A stretch of 64,000 nucleotides of DNA. Source: Paenibacillus silvae (lineage in GTDB: Bacteria; Bacillota; Bacilli; Paenibacillales; Paenibacillaceae). Below the pieces are notes generated by a model that searched no databases, was not told the origin of the DNA, and worked only from the letters and a program-made list of their open reading frames with translations. Positions 40,834 to 50,178 of the stretch are shown here, in pieces (within the stretch, counting starts at the first letter, position 1; each line of letters opens with the position of its first letter). The stretch is taken from NCBI RefSeq assembly GCF_014639235.1, contig NZ_BMFU01000004.1, positions 680,015 to 744,014 of the forward strand, written 5' to 3'. The position numbers and the translations under genes were made by a program.

Positions 40834-43032
40834 ATGCTGCACGCGCTAAAAGCAATCCAAATGTACAAATCTAAATCAAAAGATACACAGCAGCATATAA
40901 CAGCCGAGCCGCAGTGGCTGCAGCTGCTGGCAGCGGCAGAGAAGCCGCGCATTAATCTGGAGCGTGTTCACTCGATGGCTGAGCTTGAGCACACCAATGC
41001 GGTCATGGATTACACGGAGCGCACACTTCAGATACTGGAGGGACTTCGGCTTTCCTTTTGGATCCGTGAGCTGCTCGAGGAGGTGCTGGCCTGGTCGGAG
41101 ACAGCGAAGGGTGGTTCGTTGGAACAGCGCAGAGCTTGGCAGCAGCAGGGCATTAACCTGTTTGTACATAATATTGGCTCAGCCCAGTTATACGAGCTGT
41201 ATGCAGCATCTGCGATCCGGACACCAAGACATGAGATCATTCGCATCCTGATTGCAACGCATGGACTTATTGGACAGTATATTCGAGGCGAGATTCCATT
41301 TGTGGAGAACCTGCCTCTGCGCTCACTGACTGCCGAAGGCTGGGTTACCGATGGTGAACTGCGTGAAATATTGATGGCCTTGAACGAATGCATCATTGCA
41401 GGGGTGCATGAAGAGCTGTGGGGCCAGGTTCGGGACGAGGTGCAGCAAATCATAGGCTGGATTGTGGATGGAGCGGAGCACAGGGATTGGACTGTGAAGG
41501 AGCGTTTGTCCCGCCTGAGAAGCGGCTCGATCAGGCATGGTGAAGCTATGGACAAAACGTATGCCGAGCTTGGAAAGCAAATTGCTGTAGAGCAGCAGTT
41601 AGAACCTCTTGCTTCGCGTACCCTGTGGTACGTCGAGTCAGCCATGCGGGATTTTTCGCTGGAAGAGATGGTCAAAGTGTTCATGCTGGCACTTCACAGT
41701 GAAGAATGGAACCAGGGAAATATGAAGCACACGATAAATACGGGGAACGCGAAGAAAGCGGAAATCACGGAGAGCAAACAGATAGAGCAGCAAGATGAAG
41801 ATTGTTCTGCGACTTCAATTCATCATATCAGCTTTGAGACGTTAATGAACACGATGTATTACGACTATAAGGGTGTCAAAAAGCTGAATATTTACAAGAA
41901 ACGCATGATTGAAAAATATTTGGAGCAGTATTCGTGGGAACAGCTCATTATGGGGCAGCAGCTGCCTTATCCGCATCTCAAACATCGCATTGAACGATAC
42001 CCGGACGTGCCGGATACGCTGTTTGTGACGTTTGAATTCTCACCTGCCGCAGAAAAACTGATTGCGTTCTGTATCGAAGCTGAGAAATCTCCATTGTATG
42101 AGCAGGCTGTGCTGTTGTTATTTGACCTGTTCGGGCTGCGCCGGGATGCATACGACCGTTTCCACAATGAGGAAACTTATCTTGCAGATATGAACAGCTC
42201 GGGGGATTACAAGAAGGTGCTGATCGACTATATTGTTGGCAAACGTGTGCTTGACATCGGTCCAGGCGGGGGTGTTTTGCTGGATCTGATTGAACAGGAA
42301 AAGCCCGAGGTGGAGCCGATCGGCATTGATATTTCGTCCAATGTAATTGAAGCGCTGGAACGTAAGAAGCAGCTGGAATCCCATCGCTGGCATGTAATGA
42401 AGGGGGATGCCCTGCAACTGGATCAATATGTCGAGGCTGGCACGGTAGATACGGTCATTTTTTCCTCGATTCTGCATGAGTTATATTCATATATTGAGCG
42501 GGACGGACACAGATTTAATACAGATACGGTGGCCGCTGCGCTGCGCAGTGCTTTTCAAGTGCTTTCTCCGGGGGGAAGAATTCTTATTAGGGACGGCATT
42601 ATGAGTGAGCCGGAGTCATTGAAACGGCGTATTCGTTTTCTGGAGCCGGATGGCATGCAATGGCTGGAACGTTATGCTGCGGATTTCAAAGGCCGTGTGA
42701 TTACGTATGAACGTCTGTCGGATCATGAGGTTATGCTCCCGATTAATGATGCAATGGAGTTCCTGTACACGTATACCTGGGGTGAGGAGGCTTATGTGCA
42801 CGAGATTCAGGAGCAGTTCGGCATATTTACACCGCAAGCTTATGAGCAGTGCATCCGGGAGACGCTGGGCGAAGAAGCAGATATTTTGATGCTGCGTCAT
42901 TTTCTGCAAGATGGCTATACCGAGGCGTTGGCAGAGCGGATCATGATCATGGATGAGCACGGTGAGCCTGTGTCCTTGCCGGACAGCACCTGTCTGATTG
43001 TGATTGAGAAGAAGGGAAGGATACGTGCATGA
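40834..43032 (+). CDS. Two-part protein: unknown helical N-terminal region plus class I SAM methyltransferase
   Basis: 732 residues. The C-terminal third (from about 460) is a class I methyltransferase: motif I KRVLDIGPGGGVLLDLI near 470, acidic motif II PIGIDISS, then VDTVIFSSILHELYSYI (motif IV region) and LSPGGRILIRDGIM. The first 450 residues are largely helical and I do not recognise them; they include LIATHGLIGQYIRGE near 150 and a cysteine-free DFSLEEMVKV-FMLAL block near 278. The methyl acceptor is unknown. ATG after GAGGTGAGG; its stop overlaps the phosphatase start by 4 bp. Its size and its coupling to phosphatase and exonuclease genes suggest a nucleic-acid or nucleotide substrate, but this is speculation. 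Confidence 0.75.
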   Translation: MLHALKAIQMYKSKSKDTQQHITAEPQWLQLLAAAEKPRINLERVHSMAELEHTNAVMDYTERTLQILEGLRLSFWIRELLEEVLAWSETAKGGSLEQRRAWQQQGINLFVHNIGSAQLYELYAASAIRTPRHEIIRILIATHGLIGQYIRGEIPFVENLPLRSLTAEGWVTDGELREILMALNECIIAGVHEELWGQVRDEVQQIIGWIVDGAEHRDWTVKERLSRLRSGSIRHGEAMDKTYAELGKQIAVEQQLEPLASRTLWYVESAMRDFSLEEMVKVFMLALHSEEWNQGNMKHTINTGNAKKAEITESKQIEQQDEDCSATSIHHISFETLMNTMYYDYKGVKKLNIYKKRMIEKYLEQYSWEQLIMGQQLPYPHLKHRIERYPDVPDTLFVTFEFSPAAEKLIAFCIEAEKSPLYEQAVLLLFDLFGLRRDAYDRFHNEETYLADMNSSGDYKKVLIDYIVGKRVLDIGPGGGVLLDLIEQEKPEVEPIGIDISSNVIEALERKKQLESHRWHVMKGDALQLDQYVEAGTVDTVIFSSILHELYSYIERDGHRFNTDTVAAALRSAFQVLSPGGRILIRDGIMSEPESLKRRIRFLEPDGMQWLERYAADFKGRVITYERLSDHEVMLPINDAMEFLYTYTWGEEAYVHEIQEQFGIFTPQAYEQCIRETLGEEADILMLRHFLQDGYTEALAERIMIMDEHGEPVSLPDSTCLIVIEKKGRIRA

Positions 43033-43607
43033 GCCAGGAAGCTCACACACGTCTATATTTTGTAAGACATGCGGAATCCCGATACGTCGAGGACATGGAG
43101 CGTGAGCGCGGGCTGACGGAACAGGGGTGTCTGGATGCCCGGAAAATTGCCAATCTCATGCAGCAAGAAGCTGTAGACATTTTTTACTCCAGTCCATATC
43201 TCAGAGCTGTGCAGACCATCCAGATTTGGGCTGAGTTCTGCGGGAAAACGGTGTGCGTGGAGGAGGATTTACGTGAGCGAACGCTGTCAGGCCCTCATGT
43301 GAAACATGAGCATTTTCATGAAGCCAAACGGCGTTTGTACCTTGACGCTTCGTTTGCTTTTCCAGGTGGAGAATCAGGACAACAAGCGCGGACAAGAGCA
43401 ATAAGCGTAATAGAACGAATTGTGCAGAAGCATGCAGGAGAGAGCATTGTGATCGGTACACATGGGGATGTGATGACCCTTATTTTCCAGCATTTTGACC
43501 CGGCTTACGGGTTCGAATTCTGGGAAAGCACAACGATGCCGGATATATACAGACTGGATCTGGATAGGAATCACCACATGCTGCGGATTGCTCGAATGTG
43601 GAAATGA
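43029..43607 (+). CDS. Histidine phosphatase family protein
   Basis: 192 residues. The phosphohistidine motif RHA is at residues 13-15 (YFVRHAESRY, His14), a second Arg lies in YSSPYLRAVQT, and the second catalytic His is in VIGTHGDVMTLI. It belongs to the phosphoglycerate mutase-like superfamily and probably removes phosphate from a small molecule, sugar phosphate or nucleotide. Coupled to the methyltransferase gene by a 4-bp overlap; 21 bases separate it from the exonuclease gene. Confidence 0.88.
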   Translation: MSQEAHTRLYFVRHAESRYVEDMERERGLTEQGCLDARKIANLMQQEAVDIFYSSPYLRAVQTIQIWAEFCGKTVCVEEDLRERTLSGPHVKHEHFHEAKRRLYLDASFAFPGGESGQQARTRAISVIERIVQKHAGESIVIGTHGDVMTLIFQHFDPAYGFEFWESTTMPDIYRLDLDRNHHMLRIARMWK

Positions 43608-43628
43608 TGACAGAATGGAGCAGCTCAT

Positions 43629-44309
43629 ATGAAAATTACATTTGAATCGGATACATATACAGTCGAAGGCCTTAGTGTAAAACCGCTTCAAGACAGGACG
43701 TACTGTATATTTGATCTGGAAGGAACCGGGATCGATATAGCTGTGGAGAGTGTGACGCAGTTTGGTGCGATGTATTACAAAAGGGGAGAAGCGGCCGATA
43801 AGGCAAGCTTTGCTTCTCTGGTTCGGGCGTGCAAACCGATACCGGAAGCAGTAGAGAAGCTTACAGGCATCAAGAACGAAGCGATGCTGCAGGCGCCACA
43901 TTTTGATGAGGTATATAAGCAATTTTGCAGTTTTATCGGGGATCAGGTGCTGGTGACTCATGCGGGATATGAATATGATCTGCCCATGCTGGAGCGTCAT
44001 TGCAAGCAGTTTGGCTTAAAGATGTTCACGAATAAAGTGCTGGATACGAAAGCAATGTTCACTTATATTCATCCCGAGGTAACGGATGTGGTATCTACAG
44101 ATTTTCTTATTCATTATTACAATCTCAATACAGAAGGCATTCATAGACATGATGCACTGGAGGATTGCGGGATCATTGCCCGGATTTTCGAATGTGTACT
44201 GGAGGAATATGAGCAGCGTGGTGTAGATCATTTTACAGCGGATTCAGGAAAACGAATGAAACGTTTTGTCATACCGGAGATGTATCTGACAAAAGAGAAA
44301 GGAGATTGA
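43629..44309 (+). CDS. DEDDh 3'-5' exonuclease (DnaQ-like)
   Basis: 226 residues. Exo I: YCIFDLEGTGIDI near residue 24 (D-x-E); Exo II: LVTHAGYEYDLPMLERH near 115; Exo III: IHRHDALEDCGIIARI near 175 with the H-x(4)-D of the DEDDh group. It degrades single-stranded DNA or RNA from the 3' end with two metal ions. There is no polymerase or helicase domain. ATG start after GGAG. It sits in the run of methyltransferase, histidine phosphatase and a small acidic protein. Confidence 0.87.
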   Translation: MKITFESDTYTVEGLSVKPLQDRTYCIFDLEGTGIDIAVESVTQFGAMYYKRGEAADKASFASLVRACKPIPEAVEKLTGIKNEAMLQAPHFDEVYKQFCSFIGDQVLVTHAGYEYDLPMLERHCKQFGLKMFTNKVLDTKAMFTYIHPEVTDVVSTDFLIHYYNLNTEGIHRHDALEDCGIIARIFECVLEEYEQRGVDHFTADSGKRMKRFVIPEMYLTKEKGD

Positions 44310-44314
44310 ACAGC

Positions 44315-44689
44315 ATGAAAAGAGACGATGTACACACCCTGCTCGCGGAATTGAAGGATGGACATCTGCTTGATGATCAGAACTTCAAAGGGCTGGATGT
44401 AGATGCGTATCTGGATGAACGTGATGAACCTTCCTTTGCAGACGAATGGATGCAGGCTTATGAACGATATGCGGGTGATTCGGCTGTGGCCGAGCAAGAG
44501 GTGCTGCGGAGTATTCGAGAGACAGCATTTAAACGCACGATTACGTTGACAGGTGAGCCGGAGCTGGCGGGGTATGTTAGCGATGACTTTGGGCTGATCG
44601 GCTGTTATTTGCTGCAGAAGCACGAACAGAATGATTTTGTGAAGCAATTGTTAGGAAGTTATCGTCAAGGAAAGCTGCCCCTGGGTTGA
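44315..44689 (+). CDS. Small acidic hypothetical protein
   Basis: 124 residues, rich in Asp and Glu, without signal peptide or membrane span. I do not recognise a family. The start ATG 44315 follows AAAGGAG with an 11-base gap; a TTG nine bases earlier lies too close to that site. It begins six bases after the exonuclease stop and ends the operon, its stop lying inside the terminator stem. A partner or regulator of the exonuclease is possible from position alone. Confidence 0.7.
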   Translation: MKRDDVHTLLAELKDGHLLDDQNFKGLDVDAYLDERDEPSFADEWMQAYERYAGDSAVAEQEVLRSIRETAFKRTITLTGEPELAGYVSDDFGLIGCYLLQKHEQNDFVKQLLGSYRQGKLPLG

Positions 44690-44706
44690 TACCAGGGGTT
44701 GTTTTG
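44678..44706 (+). terminator. Terminator overlapping the stop codon of the acidic protein gene
   Basis: CCCCTGG (44678-44684) pairs with CCAGGGG (44692-44698) around GTTGATA, then TTGTTTTG. The stop codon lies in the loop. Confidence 0.8.
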
Positions 44707-44801
44707 TTTCATCCCTCTGCTGTATTTGTATAAAAAAGAGGCTTCAAATGTGTATTGTGTGCTGATGCCAACTTCATGTACAATTCACCTATCACGTTAC
44801 A

Positions 44802-44820
44802 TGAGAATGATTATCATTAT
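44802..44820. promoter_or_regulatory. Fur box upstream of the siderophore-binding lipoprotein gene
   Basis: TGAGAATGATTATCATTAT closely matches the 7-1-7 Fur site TGATAATNATTATCA and contains the perfect palindrome AATGAT-T-ATCATT. It lies 57 bp before the coding start and marks the gene as iron-repressed. Confidence 0.85.
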
Positions 44821-44876
44821 AAATTAAACCATTCTCATAAGCACGAAAACAGATTAGATATAGGGGGAAGGGCATT

Positions 44877-45863
44877 ATGGCAAGGCTAAGTTACAATATT
44901 CAAGGGTGGTTACTTCTGCTGCTGATCGCAGGATTGGTGTTATCCGGGTGCGGAGCAAATACAGCTTCACCTGCTAATCAACAGGGGGATGGCAGCAACA
45001 GCAGTACGGAAGCGCAACCGACGAATGCGGAGACTCGCGTGGTTCAGGATGAATACGGGGAAGTTACGATTCCGGTCCATCCTCAGCGAATTGCAGGCAT
45101 ATACGTAGAGGACTATCTCAAAGCTCTGGATATCACTCCGATTGTGCAGTGGTATCATCCCATGTGGGGAGTACAGGATTATCTCAACCTGGATGTGCCC
45201 CAGTTTGATATCACAGGAAGTGTAGAAGCACTGCTGGAATACAATCCAGACCTGATTATTGTGGATGGCGGGGTAGATGCTGCACAATACGAACTATACA
45301 AAAAGGTGGCACCCACCTATCGTATACCGGAAAAGGTTCTTGAGGACTCCAATCAAGTCCTGGCAACCGTTGCTGATGTCGTAGGGCAGCCAGAGAAAGG
45401 CAAAGCATTTAGCGAGCAGTTTAAACAAAAAATTGCAGATGCCAAAAATGCATTGCATACTTCCATTGGAAATGAAACCGTTGCTGTTGTAAGGCTTAAT
45501 GTTGCGGATAAAGGGCTGGCATTATTCGGAGCCAAGAACAGGTATACAGGCTTCATCTATTCTGATCTTGGGCTGACACCTCATCCGCTGGCTCGGGATA
45601 TGCAGGAATCTCAGGAAATTCTGTCCGAAGAAGCCATTCCGAGTCTCGATGCCGATCATATCATTGTGTTTCCTTCCAATGGAACCTGGGATTCCAAAGA
45701 AAACCAGGAGGCTGTTCATATATTGGACGGAAAACTGTGGCAGTCCCTTCCTGCAGTCAAAAACAAACAGGTGTATTTCATGGAAAGATCCCACTGGCAG
45801 TCAGGAGCAGTTATTGCAAACTCGATGAAGATCGATGATCTGTTGAGTAAGATGACACCATAA
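44877..45863 (+). CDS. Iron-siderophore ABC transporter substrate-binding lipoprotein
   Basis: 328 residues. Signal peptide with lipobox LVLSGC, lipid-modified Cys25, then a Ser/Asn/Gln-rich tether and a type III periplasmic-binding domain (PF01497): RVVQDEYGEVTIPVHPQRI, ALLEYNPDLIIVDGG near 120 and the second lobe with SLDADHIIVFPS. It binds a ferric siderophore outside the membrane. The Fur box upstream supports iron control. No permease or ATPase gene follows, so it must share one encoded elsewhere. A terminator separates it from the Btr-like regulator. Confidence 0.9.
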   Translation: MARLSYNIQGWLLLLLIAGLVLSGCGANTASPANQQGDGSNSSTEAQPTNAETRVVQDEYGEVTIPVHPQRIAGIYVEDYLKALDITPIVQWYHPMWGVQDYLNLDVPQFDITGSVEALLEYNPDLIIVDGGVDAAQYELYKKVAPTYRIPEKVLEDSNQVLATVADVVGQPEKGKAFSEQFKQKIADAKNALHTSIGNETVAVVRLNVADKGLALFGAKNRYTGFIYSDLGLTPHPLARDMQESQEILSEEAIPSLDADHIIVFPSNGTWDSKENQEAVHILDGKLWQSLPAVKNKQVYFMERSHWQSGAVIANSMKIDDLLSKMTP

Positions 45864-45879
45864 AAGAAACGTTCTGGCT

Positions 45880-45920
45880 AAGGAAGTTCTTCAGTTTATA
45901 TTGAAGAGCTTTCTTTTTTC
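45880..45920 (+). terminator. Terminator after the binding-protein gene
   Basis: AAGGAAGTTCTTCA pairs with TGAAGAGCTTTCTT along 14 bp with wobble pairs, 8-base loop, then TTTTTC. Confidence 0.8.
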
Positions 45921-45921
45921 G

Positions 45922-45950
45922 TTTACACTCAACTAAATGATAACTATTCT
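45922..45950 (+). promoter_or_regulatory. Promoter of the Btr-like gene, -10 covered by a Fur box
   Basis: TTTACA (45922-45927), 17-bp spacer and TATTCT (45945-45950). The Fur-like site TGATAACTATTCTCA (45938-45952) covers the -10 box, so iron-loaded Fur would block RNA polymerase. Confidence 0.6.
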
Positions 45951-45972
45951 CAAATGAGGAAGATGAATAAAC

Positions 45973-47676
45973 ATGCACTCGCCATTGTTACACATGACAA
46001 ACACACCTTGGCTCTTTTCCCTGCAAGCGATACAACATATTGAATTTTCATCGAATACGTATGCAAAGTATGCCTGGAATGCAGACGACATTTATTCGTT
46101 TATCGTTGTCATTCAAGGAAAAGGCGTTCTGGAGTACAAGGATGATAAAACAAGCATAGATCCGGGTTCTGTCTATATAGCAGCGGGGCCAGAAGATGTG
46201 GAGTTCTCTGTAAGAGCTGATTCTGGGGCAGAGTTGGCATTGAAATTGTACAAGATCGATATGCAAAACATGGCTGACAAGTATCGTAGACATCCGGAGC
46301 CGGGTGAGAATGCTTGGGAACAACATGATGTTGTTAACCCCAATGTTAGTGCCAATGTTGATTCAGATGCTGGTCCCACACTGAGCACTGCAAGCATTCC
46401 AATGGTCAAGACGTTTGCTTATGTGCCATGGAGTGCATGTCTGGAGTATATAGAGCAGCTATACCGTCAGCAATTCTCTTCAGATTGTTATGAAAAATGG
46501 GATGTACAGATTCGGTTTCAACAGTGGTTCCGGGATATGGTTCGTCAAAATGATGCCGGGCTTGAGGTGCATAATGATCGCCTTTCTCTACAGGAAACCG
46601 TTCATTACATTGATGCACACTATGATCAAATGATTACAGTGGATGAACTGGCTTCACGCGCTGGTCTTTCCAGAGCAAGTTATACACGCCATTTCAAGAG
46701 ATCGACGGGACAGCTTCCACTCGACTATGTGAACCGGGTTCGACTGGAGCGATCCAAGCAGCTTTTACAAGTAACCGCTGATCGCTTGCATGAGATTGCG
46801 AGTCGTGTGGGCTTCAGCAATGAATATTATTTCAGCCGTCGTTTCAAACAGTACACGGGTGTTTCACCTGGTGTATACCGCCGCAATCATCGGCAGGAAG
46901 TGCGTGTGTTTGCTCCTTATCTGGAGGATTTTCTGCTGGCGTTGGGAATCAAGCCGATCATTCAGGGCTCACATCGTGCTTGGGGGAGACAGCGTTATTT
47001 GCAGCTGGATGATGTACCTGAATTTGACGTAAGTCAGCTGGATGCTGGTTTTCATGCAGAACATACCCCCGAATTCATTATGCTGGACATGGGATATAAG
47101 ACGTGGAATCTGGATCGCCTTGAACAGGTTGCCCCCGTTTATTATGTAAATCATGACGGAGAGGACTGGCGTACAATCCTGAAAGCAACGGCGGACATTC
47201 TTGGCAGAACTAACCGGGTGCAGGACGTTATTGAAACGTATGAACACAAGGTTTCAAGAGCGAGAAGACATCTGCATGACCGACTGCGTAAGGAAACGGT
47301 TGCTTTCCTTCGAGTCTCTGCTTCCGAGATCACGCTGTATGGTGATGAATGCGGTTATGTTGGGCCAATCATCTATCAAGACCTTGGCCTCCGCCCGCAT
47401 CCATATGTGCAGAAGTGGACACGGGGTAAGCGCGGAGTGAGCATTGGGCTGGAGCAGTTAAACCAGCTGGATGCTGATCATCTTTTAATTACCTTTGATA
47501 CACGTAATTCATGTGATTTCGGAGAGGAACGCCGTCTGCTGGACAGACAGGAATGGAAGCAGCTTCCTGCAGTGAGGCGCGGCAACGTTTATGAGGTAGA
47601 TTTTATGTCATGGATGAATTACGGTGTGCTCTCACACAACAAGAAAATCGACGATATACTGCGGTTTATGGGGTAA
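45973..47676 (+). CDS. AraC regulator fused to a siderophore-binding domain (Btr-like)
   Basis: 567 residues in three parts: N-terminal cupin-like region (about 1-140), AraC double helix-turn-helix (about 205-305, with MITVDELASRAGLSRASYTRHF and LHEIASRVGFSNEYYFSRRF), and a C-terminal periplasmic-binding-type domain (about 310-567) like the neighbouring lipoprotein but with no signal peptide, so cytosolic. B. subtilis Btr has this build and activates siderophore uptake when ferric siderophore enters the cell. Here it sits directly after the binding lipoprotein gene with its own Fur box. A positive feedback loop on siderophore import is the likely role. Confidence 0.9.
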   Translation: MHSPLLHMTNTPWLFSLQAIQHIEFSSNTYAKYAWNADDIYSFIVVIQGKGVLEYKDDKTSIDPGSVYIAAGPEDVEFSVRADSGAELALKLYKIDMQNMADKYRRHPEPGENAWEQHDVVNPNVSANVDSDAGPTLSTASIPMVKTFAYVPWSACLEYIEQLYRQQFSSDCYEKWDVQIRFQQWFRDMVRQNDAGLEVHNDRLSLQETVHYIDAHYDQMITVDELASRAGLSRASYTRHFKRSTGQLPLDYVNRVRLERSKQLLQVTADRLHEIASRVGFSNEYYFSRRFKQYTGVSPGVYRRNHRQEVRVFAPYLEDFLLALGIKPIIQGSHRAWGRQRYLQLDDVPEFDVSQLDAGFHAEHTPEFIMLDMGYKTWNLDRLEQVAPVYYVNHDGEDWRTILKATADILGRTNRVQDVIETYEHKVSRARRHLHDRLRKETVAFLRVSASEITLYGDECGYVGPIIYQDLGLRPHPYVQKWTRGKRGVSIGLEQLNQLDADHLLITFDTRNSCDFGEERRLLDRQEWKQLPAVRRGNVYEVDFMSWMNYGVLSHNKKIDDILRFMG

Positions 47677-47693
47677 AGCACGCAGGCTTAATT

Positions 47694-47729
47694 CAGGCTC
47701 TTTCAGCGTTGGCTGAGGGAGCTTTTTGT
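47694..47729 (+). terminator. Terminator after the Btr-like gene
   Basis: GGCTC-TTTCAGC and GCTGAGG-GAGC pair around GTTG, followed by TTTTTG. Confidence 0.75.
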
Positions 47730-47903
47730 TTATTCTTTTTAATGAAGATTTGATTTTTACAAAAATAATGAATTACGCAGACAAAAACCTGAACCGATAG
47801 TCCTTGACGCTGGCTGTGCAACATAACATTAGAGAGAAGGCAGATATGCATAAGTGAAGCTGCCAATCATTCACAGCCACGGACGGCAGACAGGAGAGCT
47901 GCA

Positions 47904-50051
47904 ATGATAAAACGGGTAATGCTGTTAGAGGACGGTACGGCAGAGATGAAAGGGATAACTCCTAGTATCGGAGCTGCTCTTGCAGCGCTAAGGGAAGCAG
48001 GATGGTCTGTTCCCACGGGAATGGTCGTGACGACAGATAGCTGCCGTGCATGCTGTGCCCGTCCTGGAGAGCTTTCGGATGAGATGAACGGGGAAATAGG
48101 CAATGCTATCAGGCAATTGGAGCAGCAAACGGGCAAGCTTTTTGGCCATACAGACCATCCGCTGCTGCTTCATGTACAGGCAGATTCATTGGTTGCTCCA
48201 GCTACGGCTGAAGCATGTGTCATCCCATATGTCGGCTTGAATGACGATACGGTGGAAGGTTTTGCCCGTCAGACAGGCAATCGGGTGTATGCGCTTCAAT
48301 GTTACCTGACTGAAATACAGCACTATGGGCACATCAAGTATGGCATCGCCTATCCAGCCACAGTGCAGCCTATTGATGTCCAGCGTTCTTCTGGAGAAGC
48401 GGAGCTCGAATGGTCCATTGCCGAGTGGAAACAGTTAATTCAGAAGAAGAGTGGCCATCCGTTTCCGCAGGATGTGCGGCTGCAGCTTCAAGCAGCGATA
48501 CATGGGGTGTCTTTTTCCAAATCGAAACAAGGGTTGTCTTTTTCCAATCAGAAGGAAAGTTCCGTTGAGATTTTAACATCACAACCGGAGCCTACAGCTT
48601 GGCCCGTGTTTATACATGCAGTCAGTCAAGGTAAATATAGCGATTTGAAAGGTAAAGGCAGCGTATATACACGTAACCCGGCAACGGGAGAAAGAGGCAT
48701 AATAGGAGACTACTTGCCAGCTGAAAGCCAGTCGGGCATGCTGCACGCGCTCTCTTATTTGAAACGGCATGATTCAGAACGGTATACAGAGCTTGAAATG
48801 ATCTGCACAGAATTGGAGAAACGAACAGGGACAGTGCTGGAGATCACCTATACGGTAGATTCGGTATCCATCTGTTTAGAGCATATTCGGTCCGCGTTGT
48901 TAAGTCCGGCTGCTGCGATCAAGAGTGCAGTAGACCTTGTGATTGAGGGAGTAATTCAACCAAAACATGCTATTCTACAAATGAGATCAGACCATGTAGC
49001 GGAGGGCATGAAACAGGAAATACCGGAAATGAAACGGCTGCTGGAATGGGCTGATGAAATAAAAGATATATCGATTCTCGCAAAAGTGGAAGAAACGGCT
49101 GATGCCTTGCAGGTTAAGGCCTGGGGGGCCGACGGAATTGGCTTGTGTGTAACCGATGCGATGTTCATGTCTCCACATAGAAAACCTTTTGTGCAGAAGA
49201 TGATGCTGGCAAATACGGAAGAAGAACGCAGGCGTGGTCTGGAACGATTGCTGCCGATGCAGCAGTCCGACCTGGAAGTTCTTTTTGAAGCCATGAACGG
49301 TCGTCCGGCAGCGATTCAATTGTTTGATTTTTCTCGCTTCGAGCAGGTTCCAGGTCGAGGTGAGGGAGATCAGCATGGCGACCAGTTGCACATTGATCTA
49401 TTTGAATTGTATGAAATGCAGCTTGAAGCTGTTTTCCGGGCGGCTGTACGATGCATTCGTGAAGGGTTATGGGTACGTCCCGAGATTCTCATTCCGCATG
49501 TCGAGCATGCACAGAAGATGCAGGACATAAGAGAACTGGCAGATCATGTGGCAGTACAGGTGCTTGGTGAGGAGAGGAGGCACTGCATATATAAGGTAGG
49601 CGCTGTAATTTCCTCACCAAGAGCGGCATTGACAGCGTCACAGATTGCGAGATACGCGGATCTTATTTTGTTTGCCGGAGATGAGTTGAGCGAAACGACT
49701 CCGAGCTACATGCCTGAGGGAGCGGAGCAGCAGCAGGAGGATTACGCAACGATGTTGCAGACGGAGCCCGCCCCTTTACGGAAACTTGATATCGAAGGCG
49801 TTGGTCGTTTGGTTGAACACGCGGTGGCTCAGAGCCGATTGCGCAAGCCGCATCTGAAAACGGTCATATCAGGTGAGCATAGCAGAGACGTGCAGTCGAT
49901 GGCATTGATTCAGCAAATCGGACTTGACGCAGTATGCGTCAGACCAGAGCACATACCATGGGCCCGGGTTGCAGCAGCACAGGCGGTGATCCGACAGGTA
50001 AAAGAGAAACAAAATACTAGCGAGGATGAGGATATATCAACCATTGCCTAA
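47904..50051 (+). CDS. PPDK-like protein lacking the phosphohistidine domain
   Basis: 715 residues against roughly 870-900 for pyruvate phosphate dikinase. Matching blocks: VPTGMVVTTDSC near residue 37, VYTRNPATGER near 254 (ATP-grasp), AVDLVIEGVIQPKHAIL near 335, then GADGIGLCVTDAMFM near 406, LERLLPMQQSDLEVLFEAMNGRPAAIQLFDF near 445 (usual TIRLLDPPLHEFLP), and IRELADHVAVQ. Between 335 and 406 the phosphohistidine swivel domain with its TSHAAVVAR-type site is missing, and the usual Arg of the TIRLLD block is Gln. It is probably not a working dikinase. The start is ATG after AGGAGAG. It may be a regulatory or degenerate paralogue; its frame is intact over 2.1 kb, so it is maintained. Confidence 0.75.
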   Translation: MIKRVMLLEDGTAEMKGITPSIGAALAALREAGWSVPTGMVVTTDSCRACCARPGELSDEMNGEIGNAIRQLEQQTGKLFGHTDHPLLLHVQADSLVAPATAEACVIPYVGLNDDTVEGFARQTGNRVYALQCYLTEIQHYGHIKYGIAYPATVQPIDVQRSSGEAELEWSIAEWKQLIQKKSGHPFPQDVRLQLQAAIHGVSFSKSKQGLSFSNQKESSVEILTSQPEPTAWPVFIHAVSQGKYSDLKGKGSVYTRNPATGERGIIGDYLPAESQSGMLHALSYLKRHDSERYTELEMICTELEKRTGTVLEITYTVDSVSICLEHIRSALLSPAAAIKSAVDLVIEGVIQPKHAILQMRSDHVAEGMKQEIPEMKRLLEWADEIKDISILAKVEETADALQVKAWGADGIGLCVTDAMFMSPHRKPFVQKMMLANTEEERRRGLERLLPMQQSDLEVLFEAMNGRPAAIQLFDFSRFEQVPGRGEGDQHGDQLHIDLFELYEMQLEAVFRAAVRCIREGLWVRPEILIPHVEHAQKMQDIRELADHVAVQVLGEERRHCIYKVGAVISSPRAALTASQIARYADLILFAGDELSETTPSYMPEGAEQQQEDYATMLQTEPAPLRKLDIEGVGRLVEHAVAQSRLRKPHLKTVISGEHSRDVQSMALIQQIGLDAVCVRPEHIPWARVAAAQAVIRQVKEKQNTSEDEDISTIA

Positions 50052-50178
50052 ATCTTCATTTTAAAAAACACTGATCCAATGTGGACCTTAATGGAACAGT
50101 ACCCCGAAAACTGTTATACTGAAATATGCGTTTTGTAAAATGAACGTAAAATATTTCAGATAAGGGTTGAAATCGACC

